DNA of 31,242 nucleotides, taken from the NCBI GenBank assembly GCA_003427395.1, contig BFEA01000293.1:1867371-1898612 (forward strand), given 5' to 3'. This stretch comes from Chara braunii. Taxonomy: Eukaryota > Streptophyta > Charophyceae > Charales > Characeae. The notes below the pieces were generated by a model. It was given only the letters and a program-made list of their open reading frames with translations. It was not told the DNA's origin and ran no database searches. Positions 1 to 10,763 of this stretch are shown piece by piece. Both the position numbers and the translations under genes were made by a program. Numbering within the stretch: the stretch's first letter is position 1; each line of letters starts with the position of its first letter.

Positions 1-89
<89 letters not shown>

Positions 90-90
90 C
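1..90. repeat. (AC)n then (TCAA)n microsatellites
   Basis: Bases 1-50 are a pure AC dinucleotide run, followed from about 56 to 88 by tandem TCAA units. The AC run starts at the window edge, so its full length is unknown. Compound microsatellites like this are normal in eukaryotic nuclear DNA. Confidence 0.97.
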
Positions 91-350
91 GCCTTTTTTG
101 AAGTTTTTTCTTTCTTTATTTTCAAATTTTGCATTTGCATTTTTTTAAAACACCTCATACCCCTGCAAAAAACAGCAATTCATTTCTGAAAAAATACAGG
201 TGAACTCAGGGACCATATATCTCATGATAAAAAATGACCAAAAAAAAATCCAACTTTTCTTTATTTTTTTTATTATTTTTTTTTAAATCGAATTTAGTTT
301 TTTATTTTTTTAAAATCCGAAACAAAGTCGGATTCCAAAAAAACAAATAT
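91..350. other. AT-rich non-coding stretch
   Basis: This stretch is rich in A and T homopolymers. The only open frame is a low-complexity Phe/Leu/Lys string made by the T runs, with no domain. I see no gene here. Confidence 0.7.
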
Positions 351-383
351 GGGGTTGTAGGGCTTAAAATTCCCTACAACCCC
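351..383. repeat. Perfect 12-bp inverted repeat followed by a T tract
   Basis: GGGGTTGTAGGG (351-362) is repeated perfectly in inverted form at 372-383 around a 9-base spacer, and a run of T follows directly. It looks like an intrinsic terminator, but the setting is eukaryotic. A folded repeat remnant, or a hairpin beside a Pol III-type T stop, is an alternative. No transcription unit can be tied to it. Confidence 0.85.
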
Positions 384-435
384 TTTTTTTTTTTTTTTAA
401 CCTATTATTTAATTCAGGAAAATTCTTGTAAAATC

Positions 436-525
436 GGGTCCGCGGCGCGAACCAGGTCGGCCGCGGACGTGGACCCGTCTGCGTCCGCCATCCAAGATTG
501 GACCCGCGGACGCGTCCGCGGGTGT
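436..525. repeat. GC-rich, CpG-dense block ending in a 22-bp palindrome
   Basis: About 90 bases of strongly GC- and CpG-rich DNA sit in an AT-rich surrounding. The block repeats GGTCCGCGG- and CCGCGGACG-type words and ends in a perfect 22-bp palindrome at 502-523, centred on ACGCGT. The function is unknown. It could be a regulatory island or the edge of a repeat unit. Confidence 0.7.
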
Positions 526-1234
526 TACATAGGCCTGATTGCATTGATCTAATTGTTTGTCTGAGCGTTTGCTGGTCAGATTGCTTGTCTGGTCGCTGGC
601 CTGTTCGCTGGCTTGGTTGCCCGTCTGATTACTGCTTCAATACTGAAGGGAACGAAAAAGGCGATTTTTGATACTACTAGGAATACTCGAGCTTGGCCCT
701 GGCCTGTCCCATACTTTCTAGCATGGAATTGGTACTGTGCAGTTTATTGTCAAGCCCGTGGAAATATATTACGTACTCAATGTACTTCTTCTCGCCCGCT
801 ATTCCGACTCCATGCTCCCTCTACACTTGCCTGTTGGTTTCCATGTCTTTGATGACTTCTTCCTCCCATCCCTCTTTCTTTTCTCTGATAGTGTGCTCTT
901 TACTACTAGGATTTCTTCGTCCTTCATATCCCCCCCTTCTTTTACATTCGGAACATACAGCAGTATGCCCCGATCGTCACCCTCAAGCACGAGGTAGTCT
1001 GGATGCCAACTCGACGTGTTTGATAGCAGTCTGGTTACGGTTTACTCACTGTTTGAACTGGTGTCTCTGATTACTGTTTCCAGCTATTGTTTCCAAGCGC
1101 TGTTTCCTGAAAGTTGTGTCTGAATACTGAGTCTAAGTAATGATCTGAGTATTGTTCTGAGTACGGTCCTGAGTACTGAGTCTGAGTACCGCTCTCAATC
1201 TAGTTTCTGGCTATCATAGTTTAATTTCGGTTGT
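526..1234. other. No recognisable gene; imperfect CTGGT/CTGAGT word repeats
   Basis: Bases 550-620 hold loose repeats of TTGCTTGTCTGGTCGCTGG-like words, and 1125-1190 hold loose CTGAGTAYTG words that lead into the minisatellite. The open frames overlap each other on both strands and show no domain. Confidence 0.6.
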
Positions 1235-1340
1235 CTGAGTTTGAGTTCGGTAATCTGAGTCCGAGTTCTGTTGTCTGAGTCGGAGTTCGGTAATCTGAGT
1301 TTGAGTTCCGTAATCTGAGTCTGAGTTCCGTTGTCTGAGT
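1235..1340. repeat. 20-bp minisatellite, about 5 units
   Basis: CTGAGT recurs at 1235, 1255, 1275, 1295, 1315 and 1335, an exact 20-base period. The unit is close to CTGAGTTTGAGTTCGGTAAT, with alternating GTAAT and GTTGT ends, which suggests a 40-base higher-order dimer. Confidence 0.92.
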
Positions 1341-4300
1341 GCCTTGTTCGAATACTGTCTGAACGTTTTTCTTTTTATTGTTCAACCTTTGTCCTTGCTT
1401 GATCGACCGCTTCTAACCAAGAGCAGGTACTGTGCGGTTTCTCATCAGACCCACAAAATTAGATAGCATATTTGATAACACTCTGTGTCCTCTCCAAATC
1501 CAGTGCGTGTTTTCTCATCATCTCATTCTCAGCCTCTCGACTGGGACCCATCAGTCCTTGGGCACAAGGACAAGAAGCTCGTTGTTGTCTTGCCGACTGC
1601 AGGCAGGAATAGCAAGGGATTTCCTTTGTGATTAAAACACCTGACATACACAACCAAGAGGAACAGACAACCGATCTGGCCCGCATAACTTTTCAGCACA
1701 CGATGCCCTTCGGGAGTCCTTAACGATCTGATTAGTCAATTCTCCTTTTCGTCCGGCTAGATAGGACGGCATTGATCGGGACGTAATGATAGCACTCCAT
1801 TAGTTTTTGCGGTCTGTGACAGCAGAACACGTTCAAAGAATTTGATCCCTTCTCGTGATCGGTTATGCTCGTGCCTGCGTTGGTCTGGTTGGGTCAGTTT
1901 TGGGTTTGCTTTATTCTGGCTCGAATGGTCTGGGTCTGGTATGTCTGAATAATGTCCGAATTCACCCTAGTTGGCTTGTCATAGTTCGGACTGAATCCGC
2001 ATAGTTAAGTTCACAAAACAAAGCCTAGATTTATAGGGTCTGGTTTAAGAAGCTCACCGTGCAAGACAGCCTCTCTGAGCCGGATACGTTTGTACTCAGT
2101 TCGTCTATCAGTCGCGTGCGAGAACAAGAACAGACTACTGAGCTACCGTGTGAGACTCGCTCATGCATTATTCACAGTGGTGCAGCACAATCGATTAGAA
2201 TTACGCTGCTCCCCTCCTTCCCACTCATTACCAGGGTCCTCCACTAAACCGTTTATCGGCAAGTACTTTGGCTAGTCGAAGTTATGATCTTGAGTAGTGT
2301 TCACTCAAGTGTTGTACCATCGCTGCGGTACTTAGCTCAACCCTTTTTACTATGTAGCGATATTTGTCGCAGTCCCTCATCCCCATCCTGCATTTAAGTG
2401 TTTTCTAAATACCCATTTTCCTTTTCAAACTAGCCAGTGAAAAGGGCTCAATGAACATAGGTAGCCCCTTAGGTTTGTTACAGGATAGTGTCATCTCACA
2501 TATCACTTGTCCCCAACAAACATGATGAGCACAAGAGAGCAAATCCATGTGTTCACCCGTGCATACATCACGGGGTGTGTAGGTAAGATAACGTTCGGCC
2601 ACCCTGTGGGTCTTGGTTCCGGACGTCCGCCCCGCTTAGCGGTATTAGGGAGAGTCAGTAGCCTGAATGAATTTTTTTGTTACCCGGCACACTGATCGAT
2701 CATACTCAAAGATCAACCCCTCCCTTTTTTTTTTCTTTAATCACCATCTAGCAGGTATTTTGCCAGAAGATATGCAATCATTCGTAATGCGGATAACCTT
2801 TTCCCCATCAGACAGATTGACGACGAGGCAATGAAGACTGAAGTGAAGCACACTTAAACAAAATTCATCTTCAAAACCAGTTCCACAGTCTTCTTTTAAT
2901 TGGCACTCTTAGACGGTTGAAGTCCTGATCTAAACAACACCGCTTCCACTTACGAACATCCCACAAAAGCTGAGATATCGTTTGGAGCAGGCTCAATTTT
3001 ATATCTGGCACGCACTTTCCCACAGTATTGGGTCACGTGGTAATGACTTCAGACTGACGAGACGGTCACAAAACTGTGAGCATCCCGATTCATTGTTTCA
3101 TGACTCCCCACCCAACAGCCAGCCATACCTGCATGGATTAATGGATTCAGTATCCAGACCAGATTCCTTCTTGTCTCACACGCGTTGATAGTGACTGACA
3201 TGACTGTTCATATGCCTCTCATTATCATGATGAGTGCACCAAGATCACAGGAGGTTCTTTAATGAGAACGTTCACGCTGTAGTCTCCGCTCAGTGACCTT
3301 ACATGCATGTTCTTCCACTACTTGACAATGAGGAAGACGAGCGAGGCGAGTGGCCTCAAACTCAGTTGTCTAGCAGCTCTAGCCAGCGCCCTATAGTCCC
3401 CAATGGAGGTAAGTCTCTCTAATTAACTGATACTGATTCACGTTTGTGCTGTCTTGATGACTCGATTGAGAATGCAAGTGGTAGCTTTCCGCCAACGAAG
3501 TGGTTCATCCAGGAACAGCCTTATTACAGCAAAGCAACAGGTTCATTTCCCTTACACTAAGACGTCAAACAAGAACATGAACGCCCCCGGGAACTTCCAT
3601 GCACGTTCATTCTCTTTCTCAGATCAAGTCACGCAAGCAAGGCTCAACCTTAACCCGTACTCCTCCCTGACGATCTCCAAAACTACAGCGACTCAGACCA
3701 CACGCGCGAGATGAGAGACGAAGAGTAAGCTCACTCTTACTGTCCTTGAGTCAAAATGGCAAGTCCTCAAGAACTGCTCATAGACAACAGGGAACACGCT
3801 AAACGACGAGGACGTATTCAAGGAGGAACAACTAACATCAACAGGGCTACGCTATTCATCAGAGTGCGCTAGTGTCACATGTCGTGGCTCTGACGACTTA
3901 CTAGCACACACATAACAGTTCCCTTCACTAAAGTGTCACAAGGCGAGATCAGCTTAGGACATTGGAGTTAGACAGGCTTCTGTCGACGGTCACACACTCA
4001 TCGTCTGCCATTCACATAGCTGAACTTCTTGAACCCTCGTATTGACTCGCTCGTGGAAGCTGCGTTGATGACCCTGGTCTTTTCGCCACGTCTCCATCCA
4101 TGATGTCAACAAGTGATGAGGGGAGTCCCATCCCCTCTTCTTTGCTTGATCCCCTTCTCTCTCTGCCCTGTTCACTTTGTTCCCTCTCCGCGCTCACGAT
4201 GATTGGCGACCTATCGGTCAGATCCCGCCTGGGCCGCAAGAAAACTCGGGAGAAGACTCACCCTCTGGCCACTTGACACGATCACACACTATCTCTCCTA

Positions 4301-5640
4301 ATCTCTCGCCACAACATGAAGACTCACTGTGGCTCAGTGAGCACAAAACACAGCGAGCAGCCCTGGGGACAGTTGTTAACATCAACTGTATCCAACAAGA
4401 TCACGCATCCCGCTCACTCTCGCAGTCTCCCCCTTCTTGTTGACCTTTCTCTCACTCCCTGAACTGCCACGTGTCGCGCACACGCTTCCAGATGAGCGCA
4501 GGTGCATTGAAGTCGACCATTCCCAGCTACGCTCGAGAACACTTCAGGACGTGCCACGCGTTGGCTGAGTACTTGGGCCACAGTTTCATGCCCTGTTCAA
4601 TCCAAGGCCACCTCCCTAGCGGAAACACGGTAAGCTCACTCCTCATCCTTGTGCATAGCCCGTTGTATTGACGTCAACCACCTCTCTTCCCTTTTCACGC
4701 GTTGACCCCTCGATCACCTCTCTTCGACCCCGCTGTCTGTCTCAGCCCCTCTCACTAACTTCACACACCTTCGACTGTGCCACGCGTACGCATGTAACCG
4801 CTCCGTAGCTCATACCCTGTTTCTCAGAATGACCATGTGCTGACCTCTGGCGCTGCGCCTCACACACGTCTTTTCCCCCTGTTCTGCTTCTCTCCCGTCT
4901 CGTGGCCCCCCGGCGTCAGTTGTCGAGAGCTGGCCTCAGGTCCTCCTTCCACTGGGTTTGCCGCTTGGTGATGCCTCTGGATCTCTCCTGGTCTATTCCA
5001 GGACCTGAGATCCGTCTCCCGATCCGCATCACTCATCTCACTTTCCCCTCCTGAGTCTCTGTCCTGGTGGACCTGTTCCAGGTCTGCAGTGTCCATCGAG
5101 GTCTCTGTCTCGTGATAGGCCACCGTTATCCGTAGCCTTGCCGTCACTCCGTCCCGTCTACCGGTCTCTCGCCTCCGAAATCGCGTCCTGCAACTTCGAA
5201 TTAGTCTGCATCTCCCCCTCTCTTGCTCCCTCAACGTTGATCTTCATTACCAGCTCATCTCCACCATGATAATTGAGTATGACGGTAATCCAGGGCCCTT
5301 CCCCGGACACAGGCTTCCAGCGGGCCTGATGATACCAGTACCCGGGCCTATACCCATGCTGCGCCACAGCTGCCCTTTCTCTCAACGTCTACCCGGTAGA
5401 CAGCACAACACAAAGTCACCAACTTCCGATAGCACATCTCCCTACACCGGAGCCTGCGGCACAAACAGCGTGCTACCGGGTGGCTCGCTGTGGATGATAT
5501 CCCGACTCATGCGCTCTTATAGGGCTTCCCTCTCGGCGTTCTGAATGAAGGACTCCGATTAGTTCTTTTCAGACTTACCACATTTCAAGAATTTTAAAGC
5601 AACAGACTAATAATTAAACTTTTTCTTTATCTTTATTTTT
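1341..5640. other. 4.3 kb without a recognisable gene
   Basis: Base composition is mixed and balanced. The longest open frames (for example minus-strand ones at 4860-5234 and 5158-5385) are Arg/Glu/Ser-rich, lack recognisable motifs and overlap frames on the other strand. The stretch could hold introns, UTRs or decayed transposon sequence. I found no tRNA, rRNA, splice-bounded exon or transposase motif that I could defend. Confidence 0.5.
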
Positions 5641-6061
5641 GGGGATAATATTCAATCCAAAAAAAAAAACATAGATTGATCGTGAACTAATACTGACACC
5701 TGTCCGTCCTAGACCCTCGCGATATGACTGTAGACCCGGCATGGCGGTCCCATAACGGAATACTAAGGGTCACATTTCCCCCCTTTAAAAAACAACACAG
5801 GCTATTCCTCATCGGGTGCCCGTGTCCGATGGCAAGGAGGGGGCTTATGACCTCCTATAAGGGGGTGATGGGCTCTCTACCGATGCGGCCGCGGGTCGCC
5901 CCTCTTTTGGGGCCCAACCGCGCGGCACAGTCTACGCTCATTCTCACATGGTATAAACGGGCCAACCCAGACTACAGCTCCAAATTCAGACCGTTGGCTT
6001 TCCCGCGAAATGACAAAAAGGGAAAGGGAAAGGAAAGTGGCACATGAAAACTGGTAAGACA
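5641..6061. other. No recognisable gene; GC-rich with short hairpins
   Basis: After an A10 run near 5660 comes about 300 bases of GC-rich sequence. An open frame at 5724-6047 (107 aa) has no recognised domain. A small hairpin with a GCCCC/GGGGC stem lies at 5898-5913. Confidence 0.5.
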
Positions 6062-6095
6062 ATAATGATAATAATAATAATAATAATAATAATAA
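6060..6095. repeat. (AAT)n microsatellite
   Basis: About eleven ATA/AAT units run in tandem. A second, interrupted AAT/AGT array lies at about 6523-6561, some 430 bases downstream. Confidence 0.95.
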
Positions 6096-6307
6096 ATGCG
6101 GAAAGAAAGGACGACACTTCAGGTTTCTTTCGTGCCACAGCTTCGCCCGAATATCGGTACAAGTCCACGCACAAGCCCAAAACCCGATTTTCATCCTTAC
6201 CCCCTTTTCTTTCTTTTTCACGTTTTTCCCTTTTCAGACCTCACTATATCTACCCTCCAATCCAGCTACCGGGGTCCTACCGCGCGGAGCCTAGACGCGC
6301 AGACCCA

Positions 6308-6465
6308 GTACAGGTGACACGAAAGGTTGGGCCTGCTTAGGCCACAATACCACCACCCGAACTCGACNCCCGAGCCGTTAGTNCCTGTACAGGTGACACG
6401 AAAGGTTGGGCCTGCTTAGGCCACAATACCACCACCCGAACTCGACACCCGAGCCGTTAGTTCCT
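6308..6465. repeat. 79-bp tandem duplication, two copies
   Basis: A unit beginning GTACAGGTGACACGAAAGGT starts at 6308 and again at 6387. The copies are essentially identical apart from two Ns in the first one (6368 and 6383), which is what collapsed or consensus-called repeats look like. Near identity means a recent duplication, and the true copy number may be higher. Confidence 0.95.
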
Positions 6466-7389
6466 CTACGAAAGGACAGACCGAGAAGAGAGGAACCACG
6501 TCAGGTATTAGCTGATGGAAATGTAATAATAGTAATAATAGTAATAATAAATATAATAAATAACAGCTTTGAGTGAGACATAACGACGAACGACTATAGA
6601 ACGTCGAATTTCCCCGGCTAGCAGCCGTCAGTTCACATAGGCTAGGCTCTCAACTATCATTTGTTTTCCCCCTTTTTTTTTTTTTTTCATTTCATCTTTT
6701 ACTTTTATTTTCTTAGCCTCGTCTTTTTATGACAGTGACCAGTGGTCTGTGTACCTGACCCATAACTCAGTAGAGAGGCGCTCGGCGCGCAGTTGAAAAG
6801 ACTGAGCCAGCCCTCTCACCTCCGCGTCCCAGGGCGAACCCGGCGGCTACCACGGCCACAGGCCAGTTGTGCTCTGCTGTACAGCAGGGCGCCGAGCTTG
6901 CGTGGACCAATGGAAGTCCTATGGCGCACCCCTTTTGCTGAGGGCTGCGCCACCGGGGCTGGTCCGCGCCGGGAATAACCCAGGTACCAGACCTAAAGGG
7001 GCAAGGGACTAGCACTGAGCGAGGAATTGGTACACAAAGGAGGGTCGGGACGCCGTGCCCTCCGACAGCGGGTGGAGGAAAGAAAAAGGCGTGCGTGGGG
7101 TTCACGGCAATGGGAAATTCAATCCAAAAAGTACCGTTGTACTCCCTAGCGAGCCGTTTGCCTACGTTTCGAATGAAAAGGGGAGGGTACACACGTAGTA
7201 TCCCATTTTCGGATGAGGTTCTGTCGGCGTTCACTACAAAGCTCGAATCCGACGTGGAGGGCCTTAGTCGAGTGGCTCTCTCCTTGTGTTCGTCCTAGCC
7301 ACGTGTGTGGTAATAGAAGCCCTTGGCTCGGTAAGACTCAGTGCGGCGACAGTCGCTGCATAGAGTGTTAGGCGAGTGAGGCGCTGTCG
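6466..7389. other. No recognisable gene; 14-bp palindrome at 6874
   Basis: The stretch includes an AAT-rich array (6523-6561), a T tract (6669-6687) and the perfect palindrome CTGCTGTACAGCAG at 6874-6887. A 155-codon minus-strand open frame (6767-7234) has no recognised motif, and its Pro/Arg/Gly-rich composition is what GC-rich non-coding DNA produces. Confidence 0.5.
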
Positions 7390-9155
7390 GGACAAAAACC
7401 CCTATAAGGGTTTCTGTCCGAGTTTTTCAAGGTCAGACGTTGTCTGACGCTTTTCGTTGGATATGAGGAACATGATGAGTCGGCAACGGCCTATCAACCC
7501 CCTGGCTCGGTGTCAACCCCCGCGGCCCAGGAAATAAAACCCTTCTTCCTATTCCCCCTGCGCCGCGGCTCTATACCCTACACACCCCTCTTTTTAGCCT
7601 ACTTAGGCCCTGAATCGCGTGACTGCTAAACCGTGCGACATTATTTTAGGTACACTAGGCATAGCTTTAGTATTTCCATGACCTCGCACCATTGCGGCCT
7701 TGTCGGGAACCGCGGACGACAAGTCGTACCGCTGACTCCCGCGGACGTCAATGATGTCATACGTCAGCGACGTCAGGTTCTAAAAAGGTTTAAGTCTTTC
7801 AGTCATAGGGTTGGTCTGACCTGCCAGCAAAGCCTATTAGGCTTCATGCAGGCGGGATCTGCAGAGCCACAAGCAGGCAGAGCCCGCAAGGCCACGAGAC
7901 AGGGGAGAAGTGGCTGGGCAAGCTCTTCATATAGAAGAGNTGCTCCTATCACTGTCATGATAGGAGCTAGCCCAGTAGGATACAACACTTGACTTTTACC
8001 CGACCGATACCGGGATCAAGCCCGACTGCAAGCTTCCTACCGGGTTAGCTCCTTTTGGATCAGCCCAAGGCAGTTGGGCGCGGTCGATTTCGGCCGCGCG
8101 ATCATCAAGATCGCACGACTGAGATCTGCCGCGCGGAGCATGGCCCTGCGGTTTCAAGGATGACACGCCTAAATCGAGAAAACTAAGGAAAAAAAAAAAA
8201 CTAAATTAAAATTGAGAATGAAGCGCCATATGGCGCACAGTGAAGTGCTTGGGGCACTTCAGCCCCAGTGCACATGAAAGTGCCCAAGAAAAACGGGCGA
8301 CTAGTTCGTTTTTTGTTTTTTTTTTAGATTTCAATTTAGATTTTCTTTTAGATTTTTTGTCTTCTTCTTTTTAGATTTCGATTAGATTTTTTCCTTTTTC
8401 TTTTATTTCCTTTTCTTTTTTCTTTTAGGTGTACCGAATACCCGTTCGTTTTGGACGAACGGGTCATAGCAGTAAAAGAAAAAAGTACGACTGTGACAGG
8501 CTGTTTCGTCGGATTTCAACCGACTCATCAAAGGGCTGAGTCGACAGCCCATCTGTGGATGGGTTAAGTCAAATGCATCTGCCGCGAGATAGCGACTACA
8601 TGCAAGTGAGTTCTTTTGTTCTTTTTTTTCCTTTTTTTTTTTTTTTTTTTGCTCCTCCAACTGTCAGCTGAAAGAATAGTTGCGCCCGTTCATGATGGAA
8701 ATGGGCAGCAACTGTATAATTGACGCCCGAACCTGGCATCATGGGGGTCCAGGTGAGGGCGGGTTTGGAGGAATAGGAGAAATGGGGGGGAAGAAGCGGA
8801 AAAAAAAAAAAAAAAAACGGCACGAATTTAGTCGCGACGCAAGACCAGATGCAGGGGTAGAAGCATCTGGACTCTGAGTTGACAGCAGACTGTTGAACTT
8901 CAACAGACTGCTCTACTTGGCTCTATACAGCCATTTAAGGCTGCATTTGGCCGCAGGTAGCAGCTAGATGCATTACCAAGGCCTGGAACTTGGTTCCCCT
9001 AGGGGAACATCAAGTTTCTCAGCCCTTGATCTCGTTTGAGATCAAGGGTCAGGCCTCACTCTGAATTTTGGTTGGGGGCAAAGTAGCTGCCCTCAGCCTC
9101 CAACCAGCTATAAAACAGCCAGCAGCCAGCCAACCAGCATTCATTTGTGGCTGGT
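7390..9155. repeat. Dense array of about 20 unrelated short inverted repeats
   Basis: Consecutive perfect or near-perfect hairpins fill about 1.75 kb. The stems are: 7432-7438/7442-7448 (7 bp); 7942-7951/7958-7967 (10 bp); 8078-8086/8091-8099 (9 bp, one G-T); 8223-8236 (14-base palindrome); 8241-8248/8254-8261 (8 bp); 8440-8449/8455-8464 (10 bp); 8533-8538/8545-8550 and 8548-8553/8558-8563 (6 bp each); 8678-8713 (6 bp, A bulge, 7 bp); 8845-8852/8863-8870 (8 bp); 8884-8912 (5+8 bp, one mismatch); 8993-9008 (16-base palindrome); 9023-9033/9038-9048 (11 bp, 4-base loop). The stems differ in sequence, so this is not one repeated unit. T- and A-rich tracts separate clusters. There is no coding frame and the function is unknown. 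Confidence 0.85.
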
Positions 9156-9332
9156 GCTCCTAGCATTTCGCTTGGGTGAACGCTGGCTGTTGGAGGAGGA
9201 ACTGTTGGTGGAAGAGGAAGAAGCGCTGGAGGTATGCAGAGAGCGTGGGAGTGAGGGTAGCCATAGCTGCCACTGCACTTGGTGGAACGCAGGGGAGGTG
9301 TTGTTCCCTCGGCACGGCAACGGCGACGCTTT

Positions 9333-9590
9333 TTGGCGGTGACGCAGAAGCGCTGCCAATTTTTGCCACGGCGGCACTGAGATTTTGGCGGTGACGCGGA
9401 AGAGCTGCCAATTTTTTGCGACGGCGACACTGAGATTTTAGTGGTGACGTGGAAGTGCTGCCAAAATCTTCCAGCATTGACAATGTTTTTTTTTTTTTTT
9501 TTTTTTTTTGGCAGCGACGCAAAAGTGTTGTCGAACTCTTGCGGCGGCGGTAGTGCGTTCTAGGTGGTGGCACAGAAGCACTGCCCGTTT
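9333..9590. repeat. 52-53-bp minisatellite whose units can each fold
   Basis: Degenerate units start near 9333, 9385, 9436, 9508 and 9561. An inserted T run (about 9486-9509) lengthens one interval. Each unit pairs a TTGGCGGTG-like arm with a CGCTGCCAA-like arm around a roughly 9-base loop holding ACGCAGAAG. The arms of different units vary while much of the pairing survives, often through G-T pairs. A 198-codon minus-strand open frame crosses the array, but its repeats follow the DNA period and I do not call it a gene. Confidence 0.8.
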
Positions 9591-10763
9591 TGCTTGACTG
9601 TGAGGGACATTTTGTGGCAGCGTGCTCTAGTAGTGACGGCAACAGCGTGGTGGTGCGGTCAGTGTGACGACGACTTTGAGACGCCGTCAGATTAGTGATT
9701 ATGCGTTGAGAAGGTACTGTGGCAGGCGGTCGTCGCAAGGGACTGGTGTGGATCACTTTGTTGAAGGCTCATTGTGAAAGTTTCTCATCTGAAGGCGAGA
9801 ATTTATACGTTTTTCTTGAGTGGTCCGTCTCTCCAGTTTCACTCAAGGTTAGTCAGTCAGTTAGTCTGACTCAGATCCCTTCACACCTGTGTGAACCCAC
9901 ACTTGCTTGACCCTGTTCTTTGAATGTTCACTGAAAAGGCAGAGGAAATATGTGTTTGCTCGCGTGAATGGAAGTCTGACATGAGTTTGGGATTGCATTG
10001 TCTTCTTTTGAACTTGTTTTTCGATCTGATGTGCAGGTAGGTAGAAGGATGCCTAAAAAAAAGGAATCTGACGATGTCAATGGCAATGAGAGAATGATGT
10101 TTGTTTTCCGTCGCTCACTTGTATGTATGCAGAAGGGATGGGGAGTCAGTAATCGACGTGAAACGAAGCGACCATACAAAGAAGGAGAAGAAACAATTGG
10201 ACATAGATTTTTTCCTGAGGTTACTTCTTTTTTCTGTCTGAATGATTTTCTCCCTTGTGGTCTTCTTTTTCGTCCAAGTTACCCTTGACGTCAGACGGCG
10301 AGGGATTGTTTGCCGCCGTGGTAGACGTTTTTCCTTTTCCTATGAGGCATCTGAGGCGAGGGTTCGTTGCCTTAGGGGTCAGTCCTGCTATCGACTCGGA
10401 GTGGACTGCTTATGCGGGGGGATACCATGTTGTTGTGGTGGACCCAGCCCGACTTCTGAAATCCGAGGTTCGCTCGGGCGAGGACGAGGGGTGTCATAGA
10501 CCACCTCCTAGGGAAAGGACATACTCCTATTCACGAAAGGGCCTTAAGTTTCTTGACGCCTCGCGTTAAGGGGCGTTGTCATAGCATACCCTCTAGTGGT
10601 CATTTTAAGAGTCCTTGGCATATGGGGGACTGGCGCCAGAAGAAGACCATTTCGTGTACTCACTAGTATTGGATGGAGTGCGCGTAGGTACTACCTTCGC
10701 GGATAGGTTTGCACCATAAGAAGTACAAACCTTGGGAAGTTGAGATGGGTTGATAGGGAGTAG
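9591..10763. other. No recognised gene; possible unassigned exons
   Basis: Codon-like composition is somewhat better here than in neighbouring DNA. An open stretch at 10276-10569 follows a T-rich tract ending in CAG/AAG, as an exon after an acceptor would. I recognise no protein family in it, so no gene is called. Confidence 0.35.

Noticed and set aside
351-400. Intrinsic bacterial-type terminator
   Set aside because: The hairpin plus T tract fits in shape, but microsatellites, LINEs and mitochondrial inserts show a eukaryotic nuclear context with no upstream bacterial gene.
4860-5385. Overlapping minus-strand open frames of 124 and 75 codons
   Set aside because: Charged low-complexity composition, no motif, and competing plus-strand frames. 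Not supportable as a gene.
5724-7234. Inverted resemblance of about 30 bases between 5757 (plus) and about 7200 (minus), both reading NGILRV
   Set aside because: Only about 70% identity over a short stretch, no matching ends and no target-site duplication, so not enough to propose terminal inverted repeats.
7469-7478. CATGATGAGT near small hairpins, a second hammerhead-like word
   Set aside because: No matching conserved GAAAC segment or three-stem arrangement could be drawn.
9160-9756. 198-codon minus-strand open frame with internal peptide repeats
   Set aside because: The peptide repeats follow the 52-bp DNA repeat and a poly(T) run. Composition is Arg/Ser/Pro/Thr-rich and no family is recognisable.
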